Assembly (NCBI RefSeq): GCF_000276665.1
Contig: NW_004955417.1
Location: forward strand, 18,792,616-18,856,615
Direction of reading: 5' to 3'
From: Chinchilla lanigera
Lineage: Eukaryota > Chordata > Mammalia > Rodentia > Chinchillidae
Length of the DNA stretch: 64,000 nucleotides
A model generated the notes under the pieces. It was not told where the DNA came from. It was given only the letters and a program-made list of their open reading frames with translations, and did no database searches. Shown one piece after another: positions 45,421-56,842 of this stretch. The translations under genes and the position numbers were made by a program. Position 1 is the stretch's first letter. Every line of letters begins with the position of its first letter.

Positions 45421-47379
45421 CAAACCATTAAAGAAAATGTGTCCTTGCCAGATCCCAGCAAATGGGAACATCACTTTGCAAAGGCTGAATTCCAGTGGCC
45501 TTTTTGATCATGCGTAGTAAACAGCAAAGCTTTTTAGTAGAGATGCATGAAGCAAGTAAGAACAGATATGCTGGGGAAAAATTGTAGGTGCTGAAGTAAA
45601 AACATAAATCAAACTTCACCTTTAACATGTGTACGTGGGGAGAAACTGACCCTTGAAATCGGGGGTGGACTGATTTTTAATCATAGTGTTCAATGGCTCT
45701 TGAGGTCCCAGAAGTATTACTCTTGTATCATGACTTTTCAAACTATAATGATATTCATTGAAATTCTTTGTTCTTCTGTATCTTTTTCTCAATTTGTTTA
45801 TGAATGAAATTACTGCCTTGTTCTCTACAGAGGACACATAATTTAGGGTGTCTATTATTAGCAGTCTGCTTAATATGCTGTTTACTTTTTATGCTTTATT
45901 CATTTATCTATTTATTTATTTGTATTTTTCATTGAGGATTTGGTACCTAATTCAATTTGGAAGGAAGAACTGCGGTAAACTTCCTTTGTTTAATGTAGTT
46001 CACCCAGTGTTCTGTCACATTTATGTTATGTTCATTTGGAAAACACCCCAGAAAGCAATTCTTTTCTCTAGATAAATGTACTTTTTCTTTATAATTGTCA
46101 GCAGAATGTTCTGGCAGCTGACCACACTTTTAAAACCAAATAAATGTTCCTCACTAAGGTTTAAACTGAAGAAGAAACCCATAAGATATTGAGAATCTCT
46201 GCATTTCCTTAAAATTATAGAGGTAAAATTTGATTTTGAGCAAGACACAGCAAGTCCCTAGTTACTATTTAATTGAATGAGCACAATCAGGTTTTAATCA
46301 ATTTGTACTTTCTTCTGATTGTAGGTAATAGAATTTAAATATCAATGTAAATAAATCTTTGAAAGATCTTTCATACAATTTTTCTCTCACTTCTTTTCCT
46401 AGAAAAGTCTGTGCATTATTTCTATCACATCACCTGTAATATTAGAACTGAGGGAAAAATTTATCATTGAAAGTTATCACCTATGTTTAATCCTTCTGTA
46501 ATTGCAAAAATTTTTATTGATAGATGTGGATGATTACCTTGCATTCCTTGCCAGAGAATTTCAATGATAAAGTAATTCCTTCCTATATTTTTAGTCAGGT
46601 CAAAAGCTATTCCTTACATTGGATGAAAACCACCTCAGCATTGAGGAAAGTTCGGCTTTCAAGTATATTTCAAATTCTTCTGAAATTTGTCCTTTTTTCC
46701 TCCAAATTCTGTTTTATAATAAGAATTCACCATTTCCTCTATAAATGTAATTAATTCTTTCACATCTTGTGAAATTGGGATCTTTTTATTGTATGCCTTC
46801 AGAGTATCACTGATATATATCAAGAATTATAATAAAATGTGTGCTGTAATTCAAATCAATGTGCCTTGTACTCCAGTCTGAACCACTCTATTAAATGATT
46901 TCTGTGGTCATTATACTCAGTTGACAAAATCGATTGTGAACACATAGGAATTATATTCTGTAATTCAAAATTTGTATTCACTTTCTCCTGGACAAGCACA
47001 GTAGCAAAAACAGCAAAAAATCAGAAAAAAAAAAAAAGTATTTTCTGAACTATCTCATCAACTTAGAGTATTCTGCTTTAATTCTGTGCTTTGCTTGGAA
47101 AGGATGTGAAGGGATGGTAAAGTGTTAGTGCAATCCCCAAAGAACCTTGTGCTTGTGCAGTTCCCTTCAGGATTTCATCATTGCACTACATAACCCCTTT
47201 TCAAGTTTGCTTGATTTCTGATGCTTCCTTGCCACTTAATTAATGCAGGAATCTTTTGAGAAACTATATGAAGATCATTCTTCACTGAAATAGTCTACCA
47301 ATGCTTTCTAAGCCAGAAGACTTCTTTTAATCTGCCACCTGCCACCTCGATCTGCCTTGTAATCTCTTATTAATGGAAT
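45421..47379. other. Non-coding stretch, nothing recognised
   Basis: AT-rich with short frames only; no family or exon recognised. Confidence 0.45.
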
Positions 47380-47413
47380 AATATATATATGATATGTATA
47401 TCTCATATATCAC

Positions 47414-47462
<49 letters not shown>

Positions 47463-47463
47463 G
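47380..47463 (+). repeat. (TA)n and (TATC)n microsatellites
   Basis: A TA-rich block (47380-47412) is followed by about 12 pure TATC units (47414-47463). Confidence 0.95.
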
Positions 47464-48255
47464 ATCTTCTTCCTTATAATGTACTTTCCACTTGACAGAA
47501 ATGATAGAATTGTTTTAAAATTTACCAAAATTTACCATAGAAGTGAACTCATAGGTGAATATAGTTGAATAACTCAATACAAATTCAATTGTAGTAGGAG
47601 AAGAAAATAAAATTTTGAGTTCTGAACACTCTAATCTTCTCTATAAGTTTTACATGAATTTTTAAATACATCCTCAGAATATAAAAATTATTATTTTGCA
47701 AGTCTTGACCTCAGGGAACTACAGTCTAGTAGAGGTTTCATATTTGAGGAAGTGAATGAAATAATGTAGTGCTCTAGTAATATTATGTGTGGGCTTTTCA
47801 CTATAGTGGAGGTTCTAATAAAAGAATCATCCATCTCTCCAGGCTGAAGCACCTTACCTTAGCAAGCAAAATATGAAGATGTGAAAGATTCATAAGCCTC
47901 AAATCCTTAACTACAGAATCACTGTGAATTCTTAGAAGGCTTATTTTCAATCATAATAAGAAGAGGATTTTTTAGTTAACTGGGGCTTGTTGTTGCTATA
48001 ACTAAATATAACTATAACAACAACTATAACTATATATATATATATATAAGCTATCTATGAAGTAAAAGGAAAAGGAATGAAATCAGTTGCTTTTGCAAAT
48101 AACATGCCAAATTTCTTTCCATGATATTCCAAATACAAAATGTTTGTAACTTCAAGGAACTTCTCTTTTACTCACATCCTTCTGGAGATTTGTGCACCAC
48201 TAATTCTGCAACACTACATTATTTTGTAGGTTTTAAAATCCTCTTAGGATTCTCT
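47464..48255. other. AT-rich non-coding stretch
   Basis: Contains (TA)n at about 48030-48049; nothing else recognised. Confidence 0.45.
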
Positions 48256-48259
48256 TAAT

Positions 48260-48545
48260 AATTCTTTCTTACTTTTTTGTGGGCGGCTTGTTGGGAAGTA
48301 ATGATGGGGAAGATGGGACATTCACAAGTGGAATTAGTGCCCTTATCGAGCCATGAGAACTTTCTCTTCCTGTCTGCTGTCTGCTACAGGAGCCTTCAAG
48401 GAGCAGGCTGCCGACTAGGAAAAAGGCCCACACCAAACCCTGGACCTGAAAGTGCTGCAGTTCTGGGCTTGCCCTCCTCCAAAACTGTGAAGAGGAAACA
48501 TGCTCGATGCAGTAGCCCGTCCATAGTCACTGCTTATGGAAGCCC
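48260..48545 (+). mobile_element. MLT1-type MaLR LTR remnant
   Basis: 'ggaattagtgcccttatcgagcc', 'aaaccctggacctgaaagtg' and 'ctcctccaaaactgtgaag' follow MLT1 in sense order. The 91-residue frame over it is incidental. Confidence 0.65.
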
Positions 48546-49796
48546 TACTTGACTAAGGTGACTTTCAGATGATTTACAAATACAGATTTAACAAGATGTA
48601 TTTCATAAAAAGCAGAATCAAACAGTCGTGTGTACACCAATTGATTAACAAATGTTTTCAAGTATTTCTGTTATACTGGAAATGCTTATTATCACCCCTT
48701 TTAGAGGTAGAATTTGCTTCAGAAAGACAACACTTGGTTTTCCCAAGGTAGCCAGAGAAACTTTAGGAAAAAGGCTCAGAGCTCAAAGAACGCCATAGTG
48801 AGCAATCTTCCCTCCCTACTTTCTTCTTTTGCTTCATTCCTTCTGCCTTTTCTTTCTATTTTTATAACACAGACTTAGACATTATTCTTCCTGTCCTATC
48901 TAGAGTCAGATTGTAAGATTGTTTTTTTCCTATGTGTCTTAATAATTATGAGAGATGAGTCAAATTGTGACAGAAAAAAAGCAAAATATTTCTCTTTGCT
49001 TTAAATTTCTGTTTTTAAGATATATCTTTCAGAGGAAGTTATCAGAACTACAGAAATGAAATTTTTCATATTTTTAAACATTTTAAAACCAGAGTCTGAA
49101 ACAGCGGTACTAGATCTCTCCAGAGACAATACATTCTCACATGTTTGCCAGCCTTATTTCCTCATCAAAGAAAGTTCAGATGAGGAAAAGGAGCTCAACT
49201 TCTCAAAGCTTTGTGACTCACCTATCACTAATTTAAAAAGGGCATTACTTATTCTGTTTCAAGGTACTCCAAGGAGATACTTTACTGCATGTCTTTTAAT
49301 CAGTGAATGTAAGGTGAGGTCCTCTTGAGAGGTTAGAGGAGGAAAAGAATATGTAATTTCAGGGTCATGATTCCCCAGAACTGGTAGAAGGGCTTAGCTA
49401 GTCATTAAAACATATTGTCCAAACCTAACTTTCTATCATGTTTATGGGTTCTTGTACTCTTTGCAAACTCTAAACATGGAATTTACTAGTACTATGAGCT
49501 AGCTGTTTTCCACACAAGCAATGTAAGTCACAACTTTTGAAGATCATTTTAAACTACTCGTGGTGGTTATTTTGATTTAAGAGAATTTTGAAAATAAGGG
49601 TGCAAAAGGAGAGCCCAGGCTAAATGAGAAAAAGTGCCAAGTCTGTGATGAGGAGGAGGATGAGGATGAAGATAAGATGCAGGCAAAGAACTTCTTACCT
49701 CTTCTGCCTGATGGTTTTTGTATGAATCTGAGTAACATGAATACCATGATAGATATGGGCAAATTACAACAATGTATTTATTTTTCACACCTATGC
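48546..49796. other. Non-coding stretch, nothing firmly recognised
   Basis: A faint MIR-like piece lies near 48690-48760 ('ttatcacccctttta', 'ttttcccaaggtagccag'). A purine patch with GAGGAG/GATGAG units is at 49648-49675. Confidence 0.4.
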
Positions 49797-49878
49797 ATTT
49801 AATTTAATTTTTTAGTATGTATTTAATTTAATTTTTTAGTATGTATTTAATTTAATTTTTTAGTATGTATTTAATTTA
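49797..49878 (+). repeat. 24-bp tandem repeat, about 3.4 copies
   Basis: The unit is atttaatttaattttttagtatgt in three identical copies plus a partial fourth. Perfect identity suggests recent expansion. Confidence 0.95.
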
Positions 49879-50330
49879 ACCTAATGGTAGCTCACTATTA
49901 GGTTAGTCTTTCAATTAATTTTGTTTTCTTAGATTCTCTATAATGAGAACCGGTTTAAAATCCTTCCATTGTATTCTCTTAAGAAATTCATAGTCTCTTA
50001 CCATTCCCCATTTCCTCATTCTCTTTGGTTCTCAAGAAAAATATGTATTAAATCTCTTGACCTATGTTTGTCATTCAAGCCTCTACCTCATTTTGGTTTA
50101 CCCCTAGTGAACTATTGTTTTGTTCCACTTACCCCTTCCAATCGAAGAACAATCTTGCGGGCTCTGAAGTCGTGCCGTTTATAGTTGGAACCCAACAATA
50201 AACACATGAAAAAATTAGTTTCTTCATATGGAAAAGAAACATAAATACCTTGAACACTGTTGGAACACATAAAAGAAAAATAAATATTTCCTACTACAGT
50301 GCTCCATGTATATCTTTTACCTTGCCTTGA
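49879..50330. other. Non-coding stretch, nothing recognised
   Basis: No repeat family or exon recognised. Confidence 0.45.
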
Positions 50331-50334
50331 TTTA

Positions 50335-50450
50335 TGTGATACATCGTCATTTTCAATGAGGATTCTAAGGTCAGACCGATTGTATTTGTAGAGCTGAGGT
50401 TAAACTCAGGGCTTAAAACTAGTTCAATGTCTTTTCTGTCACCATAATGA
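50335..50450 (-). mobile_element. Probable MIR SINE
   Basis: 'gtcattttcaatgaggattctaagg', 'gtagagctgaggttaaactcagggc' and 'caatgtcttttctgtcacca' follow reverse MIR. Confidence 0.5.
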
Positions 50451-51140
50451 TATATCTCAAGTGCTAGCATTTAACTTTTTTACAAAATAGATTTACAATA
50501 TAGACATATTTCAAAGTATAGAAAACTGTGCAGAAATCTCATTTGCCTTCAACCTCATATGCCTAGGGACTATGTGGAAAATATTTTGATGTATGTCCTT
50601 TAAGAAAGTTTCGTATACTTACATTTATAAAGTAAAACTCTATAAAATCAAAAAAGTTGTTTTTAACCATTCAAATCAATTTTGAATTATTTATAATATA
50701 TTAAATACATGCCTACAAAAATGAATGTTATTATGTGCATAAAAGTCTATGAGAAAATGATCAACGTCCCCTAGACTTTTTTAGTTTTTCAGAAAGAGAG
50801 GTGTAGTTATCATCTTTGTGACCACTAAGATTAGTTACAGATTCAAGATAACTTCCATTAAACTATACAGGGAAAAATTACTTTTAGGGATTGTTCATTA
50901 AATTACACTTCAGAAAGACTGCATTATGGAAGTAGCTTTCAAAATATCTTCCCATAGTGTGCTTAGTGTATTTAAACTTCAACGTTTGGAGATAAAATTA
51001 TGCACTTTTTTTCTGGGGAGCAACAGACACACAGTTGAATAAAAACTGTTTATACATTTTTGGAACAGTCAAATATAATCCTGTTTTTCTTCACTTCGCT
51101 GATCAAGAGATTAGCCTAAAAGCTTATCTTGTTTTGCTTT
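50451..51140. other. AT-rich non-coding stretch
   Basis: Nothing recognised. Confidence 0.45.
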
Positions 51141-51144
51141 GTTT

Positions 51145-51225
51145 ATTTTTCCAATGCTGGGGATCTAACTCAGGACCCTGCACACACTAGGCTAGTGCCC
51201 TACTACTGAGCTACATCCCCCAGTA
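51145..51225 (-). mobile_element. Older ID-type SINE
   Basis: 'tgctggggatctaactcaggaccctgcacacactaggc' and 'ctactgagctacatccccca' are a reverse ID of older consensus without the 'ggtaccgg' motif. Confidence 0.85.
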
Positions 51226-51419
51226 CTGAAAGATTTATTTTTAGGTAACTTTTGTCTTTACTATAAGAGTAAACGATTTTTTTTTTATGTCTTGCAGTTT
51301 TTAAACTGTAAAAATGTTTAGTATCTTGAAAAATAACAGGATGAGTGGTCTGTTTATAATAAAAATACATATATACTAATTTTAAATATTCTTAAGCATA
51401 TTTCCTTTCCCACTTGCCA

Positions 51420-51752
51420 ATGTTCACTTCCCCTCAAATTCATACATTGAAATTCAAAATCTGATGGCCTTCGTATAAAATGCTGGAGCCTTTGGGGAAA
51501 TGACAGGTAAAGAGGAAGAACCCTTTCAAATGGGATTAGTGCCCTTTTAAGAGAGGCTTCAAAGAGCTGCCTTTTTCCATCACACCTGTATGTAGCTAGT
51601 AGGAGCCCTAAGAACCAGAAACAAGGCCTTCACCAGAAGTGAATCTGCCTTGCTATTGGATTTAACCATTCCCCAGAATAAATTTCCATTGTTTTGTAAG
51701 GTACCTAGTTCACAGTACTTTGCTATAGCTGCCCTCATGTACTAATATACTC
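51420..51752 (+). mobile_element. MLT1-type MaLR LTR
   Basis: 'ctcaaattcatacattgaaattc', 'gatgg' then 'tgggattagtgcccttttaagagagg', 'ccttcaccagaagtgaatctgcc', 'cagaataaatttccattgtttt' and 'tttgctatagctgccc' cover the LTR end to end. Confidence 0.85.
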
Positions 51753-51959
51753 CATTTTTATAACATGAAAGAATAATAGGAAATTAGTGTTTTATCAGGA
51801 AAAAAATTAACTACCAGTAGTAAACTTTTTGAAAATTTTGTTAATCAGCAGATTTTATTTTGTAAGCAGAGTGTAGCAATGCATTTACTATTTAACACAA
51901 TGCTTGGCTGTGTTGGATATTTATCTAAGTACAAACGTATCCTCAGCTAATCTCTTGCA

Positions 51960-52400
51960 TTTCTCTCACATTTTCTCATACCCAGTGTTCATCCTCTCAG
52001 TAACTTTATTTATACAGTTGTTAATGCCCAAATCAGATGATGTCCTAGAATTACATTTCTTTTGCACCCCTTGTTCAAAATCAGTAAATCCTGTTAGAAC
52101 TGGTTTCAAAATACACACCAAATTTTACTGTAACACAATCCAAACATCACCATTGCCTACCTGTATATTGAGTTTGAACTTATCTCCTATCCAGTTTTTC
52201 TGTAGTGTTGCCTCTGTGGGTCAATCAGTTCTTTACCCAAGTGATAGTTTATATCTTAAAATGAATCCCCATACTTACATGATTAAAATTTAAAAGGGTT
52301 CTCATCCAACTTACAAGAAAATCAGAATCCTTCTTTGGCTATGAGTCTCCATGTGATTATCAGTTTTATGACTGAAAATGTTGTAAATAAGATTTGCACC
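51960..52400 (+). mobile_element. L2 LINE remnant
   Basis: 'aatcctgttagaactggtttcaaaatacacacc', 'cacaatccaaacatcaccattgcc', and 'aaagggttctcatccaacttac' follow the sense L2 ORF2 3' region. The 129-residue frame at 51904-52293 lies over this decayed LINE and shows no domain I know. Confidence 0.55.
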
Positions 52401-52639
52401 GTAAGTCTACTATGTATGAGGACTGAGATCATGTTTACAGAGAATACAGTTCATGGCAAATCTTTCTGCATTATTATGTATCACATTAACCTATTATTCA
52501 TAAAACATGCAGAGGAAATGGTGACTCTTTTAAAAAGAAAATATTTCAACTTAAATTATGTATTAATGCTATTATTTGAAATTTATATATTAAGACCATA
52601 ATTGAAAATACACCTTTTAAAAGATGTTCTAATCAAAGA

Positions 52640-52870
52640 GGTATAAAGCACAGAGATGAAATGGTAGTGAACTTCAAGGTCAAGCAGACCAAAGTTGATA
52701 CTATGGCTCTGCCTCTTATTAGCTAAGTAGCCTTAAACAACTTGCTTAACCCTCTCAACTATTGCAGCATTGCATTTTAGCCCCAACTGTAAAATCCATT
52801 AATACTGTCTAGATTTATTTTAATGGATAAATTCAACAATATATGTAAATATTTAGCTATCATTCTCTAA
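52640..52870 (+). mobile_element. MIR SINE
   Basis: 'aggtcaagcagaccaaagttg', 'tggctctgcctcttattagctaagtagcc', 'caacttgcttaaccctctca', and 'ctgtaaaat' follow sense MIR with A- and B-box regions. Confidence 0.8.
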
Positions 52871-53210
52871 AATCTTTAGGTATGTTTATACATGGGTGTA
52901 TGTATTTTTTTCTACGCTTTTTGGACACTGTTTTTAAAGATAATAGGCAAGTTTATCACACACATTAACCTCTACTTATTTCAGATAAAACATAATGTCT
53001 CTTCATTCTTTTCACATTCTAGCTTCATGGACTGAATGGAAATATTTAGCTGCAAAACAAATATTAGGTTTCAGACAAACTACATTGCTCACAATAAACC
53101 CTGCATTCTGAAATATCGGATGTAAAATTTGGACAGAATTTTAAATGATATTTAACTAGGTTATAATTGTCATGTTATCTTATCTTTTTATGATTTTAAT
53201 CTTATATGTT
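52871..53210. other. AT-rich non-coding stretch
   Basis: Nothing recognised. Confidence 0.45.
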
Positions 53211-53211
53211 C

Positions 53212-53562
53212 TCTAAAGGTCATGTGGCGGAGGCCTGGTCACTGGTCTGTGGTTTACTTTAGAAGGTGGAGCCTAGTGGGAGGAAGTTAGGTTATTGGAG
53301 GCATGGCCATGACGTAGCTCTTAGGGTCCTGATTCCTTCCTGTCTCCCCTTTTTTGTTTCCTCTCTGCTATTGGATATGTAGCTTTGTTATCACACCCTG
53401 CTGTGGTAAAAATGTTTGGCTTTACCACAGGCTCAAAGGCAAGGGCCCAACTGATCATGGACTAAAACCTCTGAATCCAGTATTTGATATGCTTCCTTTC
53501 TCCTGGTAAGCTGGTTAGTTCAAGTATTTAGGCACTGTGGTGGATAGGTGACTAACGCAATT
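53212..53562 (+). mobile_element. ERVL-MaLR LTR (MST-like)
   Basis: 'gaaggtggagcctagtgggagg', 'ggaggcatggccatgac', 'ctgctgtggtaaa', 'gatcatggactaaaacctctg' and the end 'ggtgactaac' match MaLR LTR order. Confidence 0.72.
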
Positions 53563-54190
53563 TTATACTTTCTTCCACACAAAAAAAATGCTCTTTGTAA
53601 ATGATACTACCAAATAATAAATAGCAGGTCAGCGAAGTATAAAATGTTTATAGTTCTATACATGCAATAATAAGGGACAGAACAAACATATTGAGCTAAC
53701 TTTATGTTATATTAATGCAATTCAAAAACATTCAAAAAGATAAAATTACAGCAAATGAAAAATGTGTGTTATCTCCCCAAATTGAACAAGTTATTGACAG
53801 TCACCTTTTTCAATTTATATAAAGGAAAGCCTATTACGCAAAATGTAAAAACGTATTTTAAATTTCATTTCTTTTGTTCTTAACCTCTATAAAATATGGC
53901 AATGACAGCATGATCTCTAAGACTGATATTGAAGTCAATTATCTAAAGGATGAGTATCAAACAACTACTATTATCAGTGAAGAATGAATTTCTAACAATA
54001 TTTTAAAATCATATCATGTAGGTAATGCTGAATAATTCTTATTATTAATAACTTAAATTTGATATTGCTTTAGACTACACAAGCATTTGTATATACAATC
54101 ACATTTTGATTTCTTAATATTCTTTCATATAATCATGATTCTTTTTAGCATAATATTTGAATAACAATCTACTGTTTTGAATTTTTTCAT
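53563..54190. other. AT-rich non-coding stretch
   Basis: Nothing recognised. Confidence 0.45.
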
Positions 54191-54194
54191 ATTT

Positions 54195-54360
54195 TGTTAA
54201 TACTTCCAATAACCTTTATCCTATGCATGTACGAAATAGGAAGAAAAACATTCTAAGTAACTTGCCCAAGGATTCACAACTATTAATAAATAGGAAGAGA
54301 TTAAGCTAAGAACTTCTGATATCAACTGTAGAATTCATAAATGTGTTCACTTTCTCACAT
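54195..54360 (-). mobile_element. MIR SINE
   Basis: 'ttccaataacctttatcctatg', 'agtaacttgcccaaggattcacaac' and 'gagattaagctaagaacttctg' follow reverse MIR. Confidence 0.72.
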
Positions 54361-54991
54361 AACTCCAAAGTTTAATAAGAAAGAATATAAATGTTGAACT
54401 GCTTCTGTCCCCATTTTCTTTTAATGTTTGAGAACCCCAAAGCCAAATAGTGCCGTGTTCTTCATGTCTCAAACATACGTGGAGCAAATGACCTACTGAA
54501 GGGGGTTAAGAAAGTTTCCAAAGCCCATATTCAGCTCTCATCCGATCAATCTAGTCTTTAAAAGCTGAAAAGCTCAGCCAACATCTTTTGAAGAACATTT
54601 TAGAGTACTGAGGCACTTCAAGTTTTAAAGTTTACTAACTGCAATTGTTCTTAAACTCTTATCTATTCCTCCAATTAAAAAAAAATATTTTCTTTTGGTT
54701 TTGGTTTTGATCTTTTGGTTATTGTCTTTAACTAATAGAACCTAAGAAAGTTTGGAGATTTCATCCTAACACAGAGAATGAAATAAGTCATAAAACAAGC
54801 GTGGGGCATGAATGTCCTGGAAGCCAATGGCATCTCATTATTTATTTCTTAGATGAGCTAACATGATATACGGGGCAGACTGTAAGGTCCAGACAAGGTT
54901 GCCTCAACTATATGAAATGTGTGTGGATTGCATTTTCACATTATATCACTTTTGTTCAGGCTGTGAACTTAGTATCAAACACTACTTTAAA
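54361..54991. other. Non-coding stretch, nothing recognised
   Basis: No repeat family or exon recognised. Confidence 0.45.
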
Positions 54992-55001
54992 GATAAACTT
55001 A

Positions 55002-55052
55002 AAAAAATAAATAAATAAAAACAAAAAAAAACAAAAAGAAAAACAAAAAAAA
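55002..55052 (+). mobile_element. A-rich tail-only retroinsertion
   Basis: About 51 bases of A-rich sequence ((AAAT)n, AAAAC units) are bounded by 'gataaactta' (54992-55001) and 'ggtaaactta' (55053-55062). It looks like an extremely 5'-truncated retroposon consisting of tail only. Confidence 0.6.
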
Positions 55053-55062
55053 GGTAAACTTA

Positions 55063-55395
55063 GAACACTTGTATAGGTTGCTTTTTAAATTTTCCTGTAA
55101 CAAATAACGTTTGTTGTAACGACTCATGTACTACTTACTTTTAACTTACTATTTGACTTAATTTCATTCATGTAAGGTTGATAGGCAAAGGGGCTATATC
55201 TGTAGAATTGCCTATATGCATATCTCAATGCCAAGGAGAGAGTTAGAGGACCAGGGACAGTTTGGGAGCAGTTCAACCTTGAAGTAAGACTTGATGAACA
55301 AACGGGAATATTTCAGAAAGAGCACTGCAAAAGGAGGAACATTTTCTTGACTGATTGGGTAGAAAACGGCTTACCTATAAGACCTTATTTCTGTT
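55063..55395. other. Non-coding stretch, nothing recognised
   Basis: No repeat family or exon recognised. Confidence 0.4.
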
Positions 55396-55696
55396 CATTT
55401 TCTTATGATAGGGTAAAGACATGATAGGACAGAAGACGGTGTGCAATAGCAATGCCAAGTTCTTTTCTAAAGAGGCATTTTCATTTCTTATGATAGGGTG
55501 AAGAGTGGACAGAGGACGGTGTACACTAGCAATGTACATTTTCTTATGATAGGGTAAAGAATACATTTTCCTGTGTACATTTTTTGATGATAGGGTAAAA
55601 AGTACATTTTTGTATGTACATTTTCTTATGATAGGGTAAAGAGTGGACAGAAGATGGTGTACAATAGCAATGCTAAATTCTTTTCTATAGAGGCAT
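55396..55696 (+). repeat. Compound minisatellite built on ttcttatgatagggtaaaga
   Basis: The core recurs at 55396, 55482, 55536, 55577 and 55617. Two spacer types alternate: a long one with 'agaagacggtgtgcaatagc' followed, in the first and last units, by 'ttcttttctaaagaggcat', and a short one with 'gtacattttt'. The ends of the array (55420-55480 and 55642-55696) are themselves near-identical, giving a higher-order pattern. Confidence 0.88.
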
Positions 55697-56692
55697 TCAT
55701 AAAATCCCTCCAGAAGTATTTGATATCTTCCTGCAATTGCTCTCTTATCCTGGAAGTTAAATTCATCAATTTGAAAAATGTGATAAACTCTATGACTTAC
55801 TCTGATGCTAGTAGTAAAAATTAAGTAATTATCTGTAACTAGTACAGCCCTATTAATACCACCTTAGAAACAAGACTTGCCTTTGAGATAAATCCCAATG
55901 TGTAGGAGTGAATGATCTAAACAGGCAAAGCGTCTTTCCTTATTCTGAGTCTCACATGCTTTGAATGAGGGTTTCCGCTACAAAATCTTACCACATTCTC
56001 TGCATGAAGTTATCTCCTTCCTAGGTCTAGTGCAATTCTGTGCAAGCTTCAATGGTACAAGTTCTTTGGTATATGAAGAGAGAGAGGGAGGAAGACCAGC
56101 TTCTCAAGCTTATCTAACTTTGGGCTGCTGATCAAACTTCATTGTTTTCTAATCACTAAAAGCATTACTCACACAATCAAAACCTACTATTCATAAAACA
56201 CTAGCAGCAGTCTTATTTTAGCCAGTAAGAACTATTCCAATTAGACTCCAAATATAATAGTAAAACTAAGCCTGAATTAATACTTTGGTTGTATAATATA
56301 TGATTATATTAGCATTCTGCTGAAAAGGCTCATTCAGGTCATCCGTTTGCCTATACTTTTGTATTTAAATTGAGAAAATATACCATGTAACGGTCTACTT
56401 CTTAAAGCATGTAGTATTACATTAGCATTCTTTTATTTAGTGGGATATGATCCTAGGAATAAAGCCCTGAACTACTCAGACAGATGCATGTGACAAAGTT
56501 TTACTTCTCAGGCAAATTATTTAGTATTTTTCAGATAAAGAAAGGGAATCACAAAATGGTTGCCAATTACATGATGAAATGCATTCTTTTAAATATAGTA
56601 GATATTTTATACACATATTTATTTGTAGTAAACTATGTAATATTTATTTTCAATTATACATATTTAGTATGTATGACTTTTATATACTCTTT
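55697..56692. other. AT-rich non-coding stretch
   Basis: Nothing recognised. Confidence 0.45.
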
Positions 56693-56704
56693 TATAGGAT
56701 TAGA

Positions 56705-56830
56705 GGGCTGGGGATTTAGCTCAGCGGCAAAGTGCCTGCCTGGCAAGTGCAAGGTCGTGAGTTCAGTTCCCGGTACCGGAGAAAAACCAAAAAAAAAGAA
56801 AAAAAAAAAAAAAAAAAAAAAAAAAACAAA
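56705..56830 (+). mobile_element. Young ID SINE with exact target-site duplication
   Basis: A complete ID with A box, B box (gttcagttcccggtaccgg) and a long A tail (56784-56826). The duplication 'tataggattaga' lies at 56693-56704 and 56831-56842. Its head and tail create the middle of a spurious 177-residue frame with a poly-Lys run. Confidence 0.97.
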
Positions 56831-56842
56831 TATAGGATTAGA

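Noticed and set aside
49640..49690. GAGGAG/GATGAG purine patch as an acidic-protein pseudogene
   Set aside because: Too short, with no open frame extending beyond it in the required phase.
51904..52293. 129-residue open frame
   Set aside because: It lies over a decayed L2 segment and shows no domain or known family.
55396..55696. Regularly spaced repeats resembling a CRISPR array
   Set aside because: Spacers are themselves repeated and the DNA is mammalian; it is a minisatellite.
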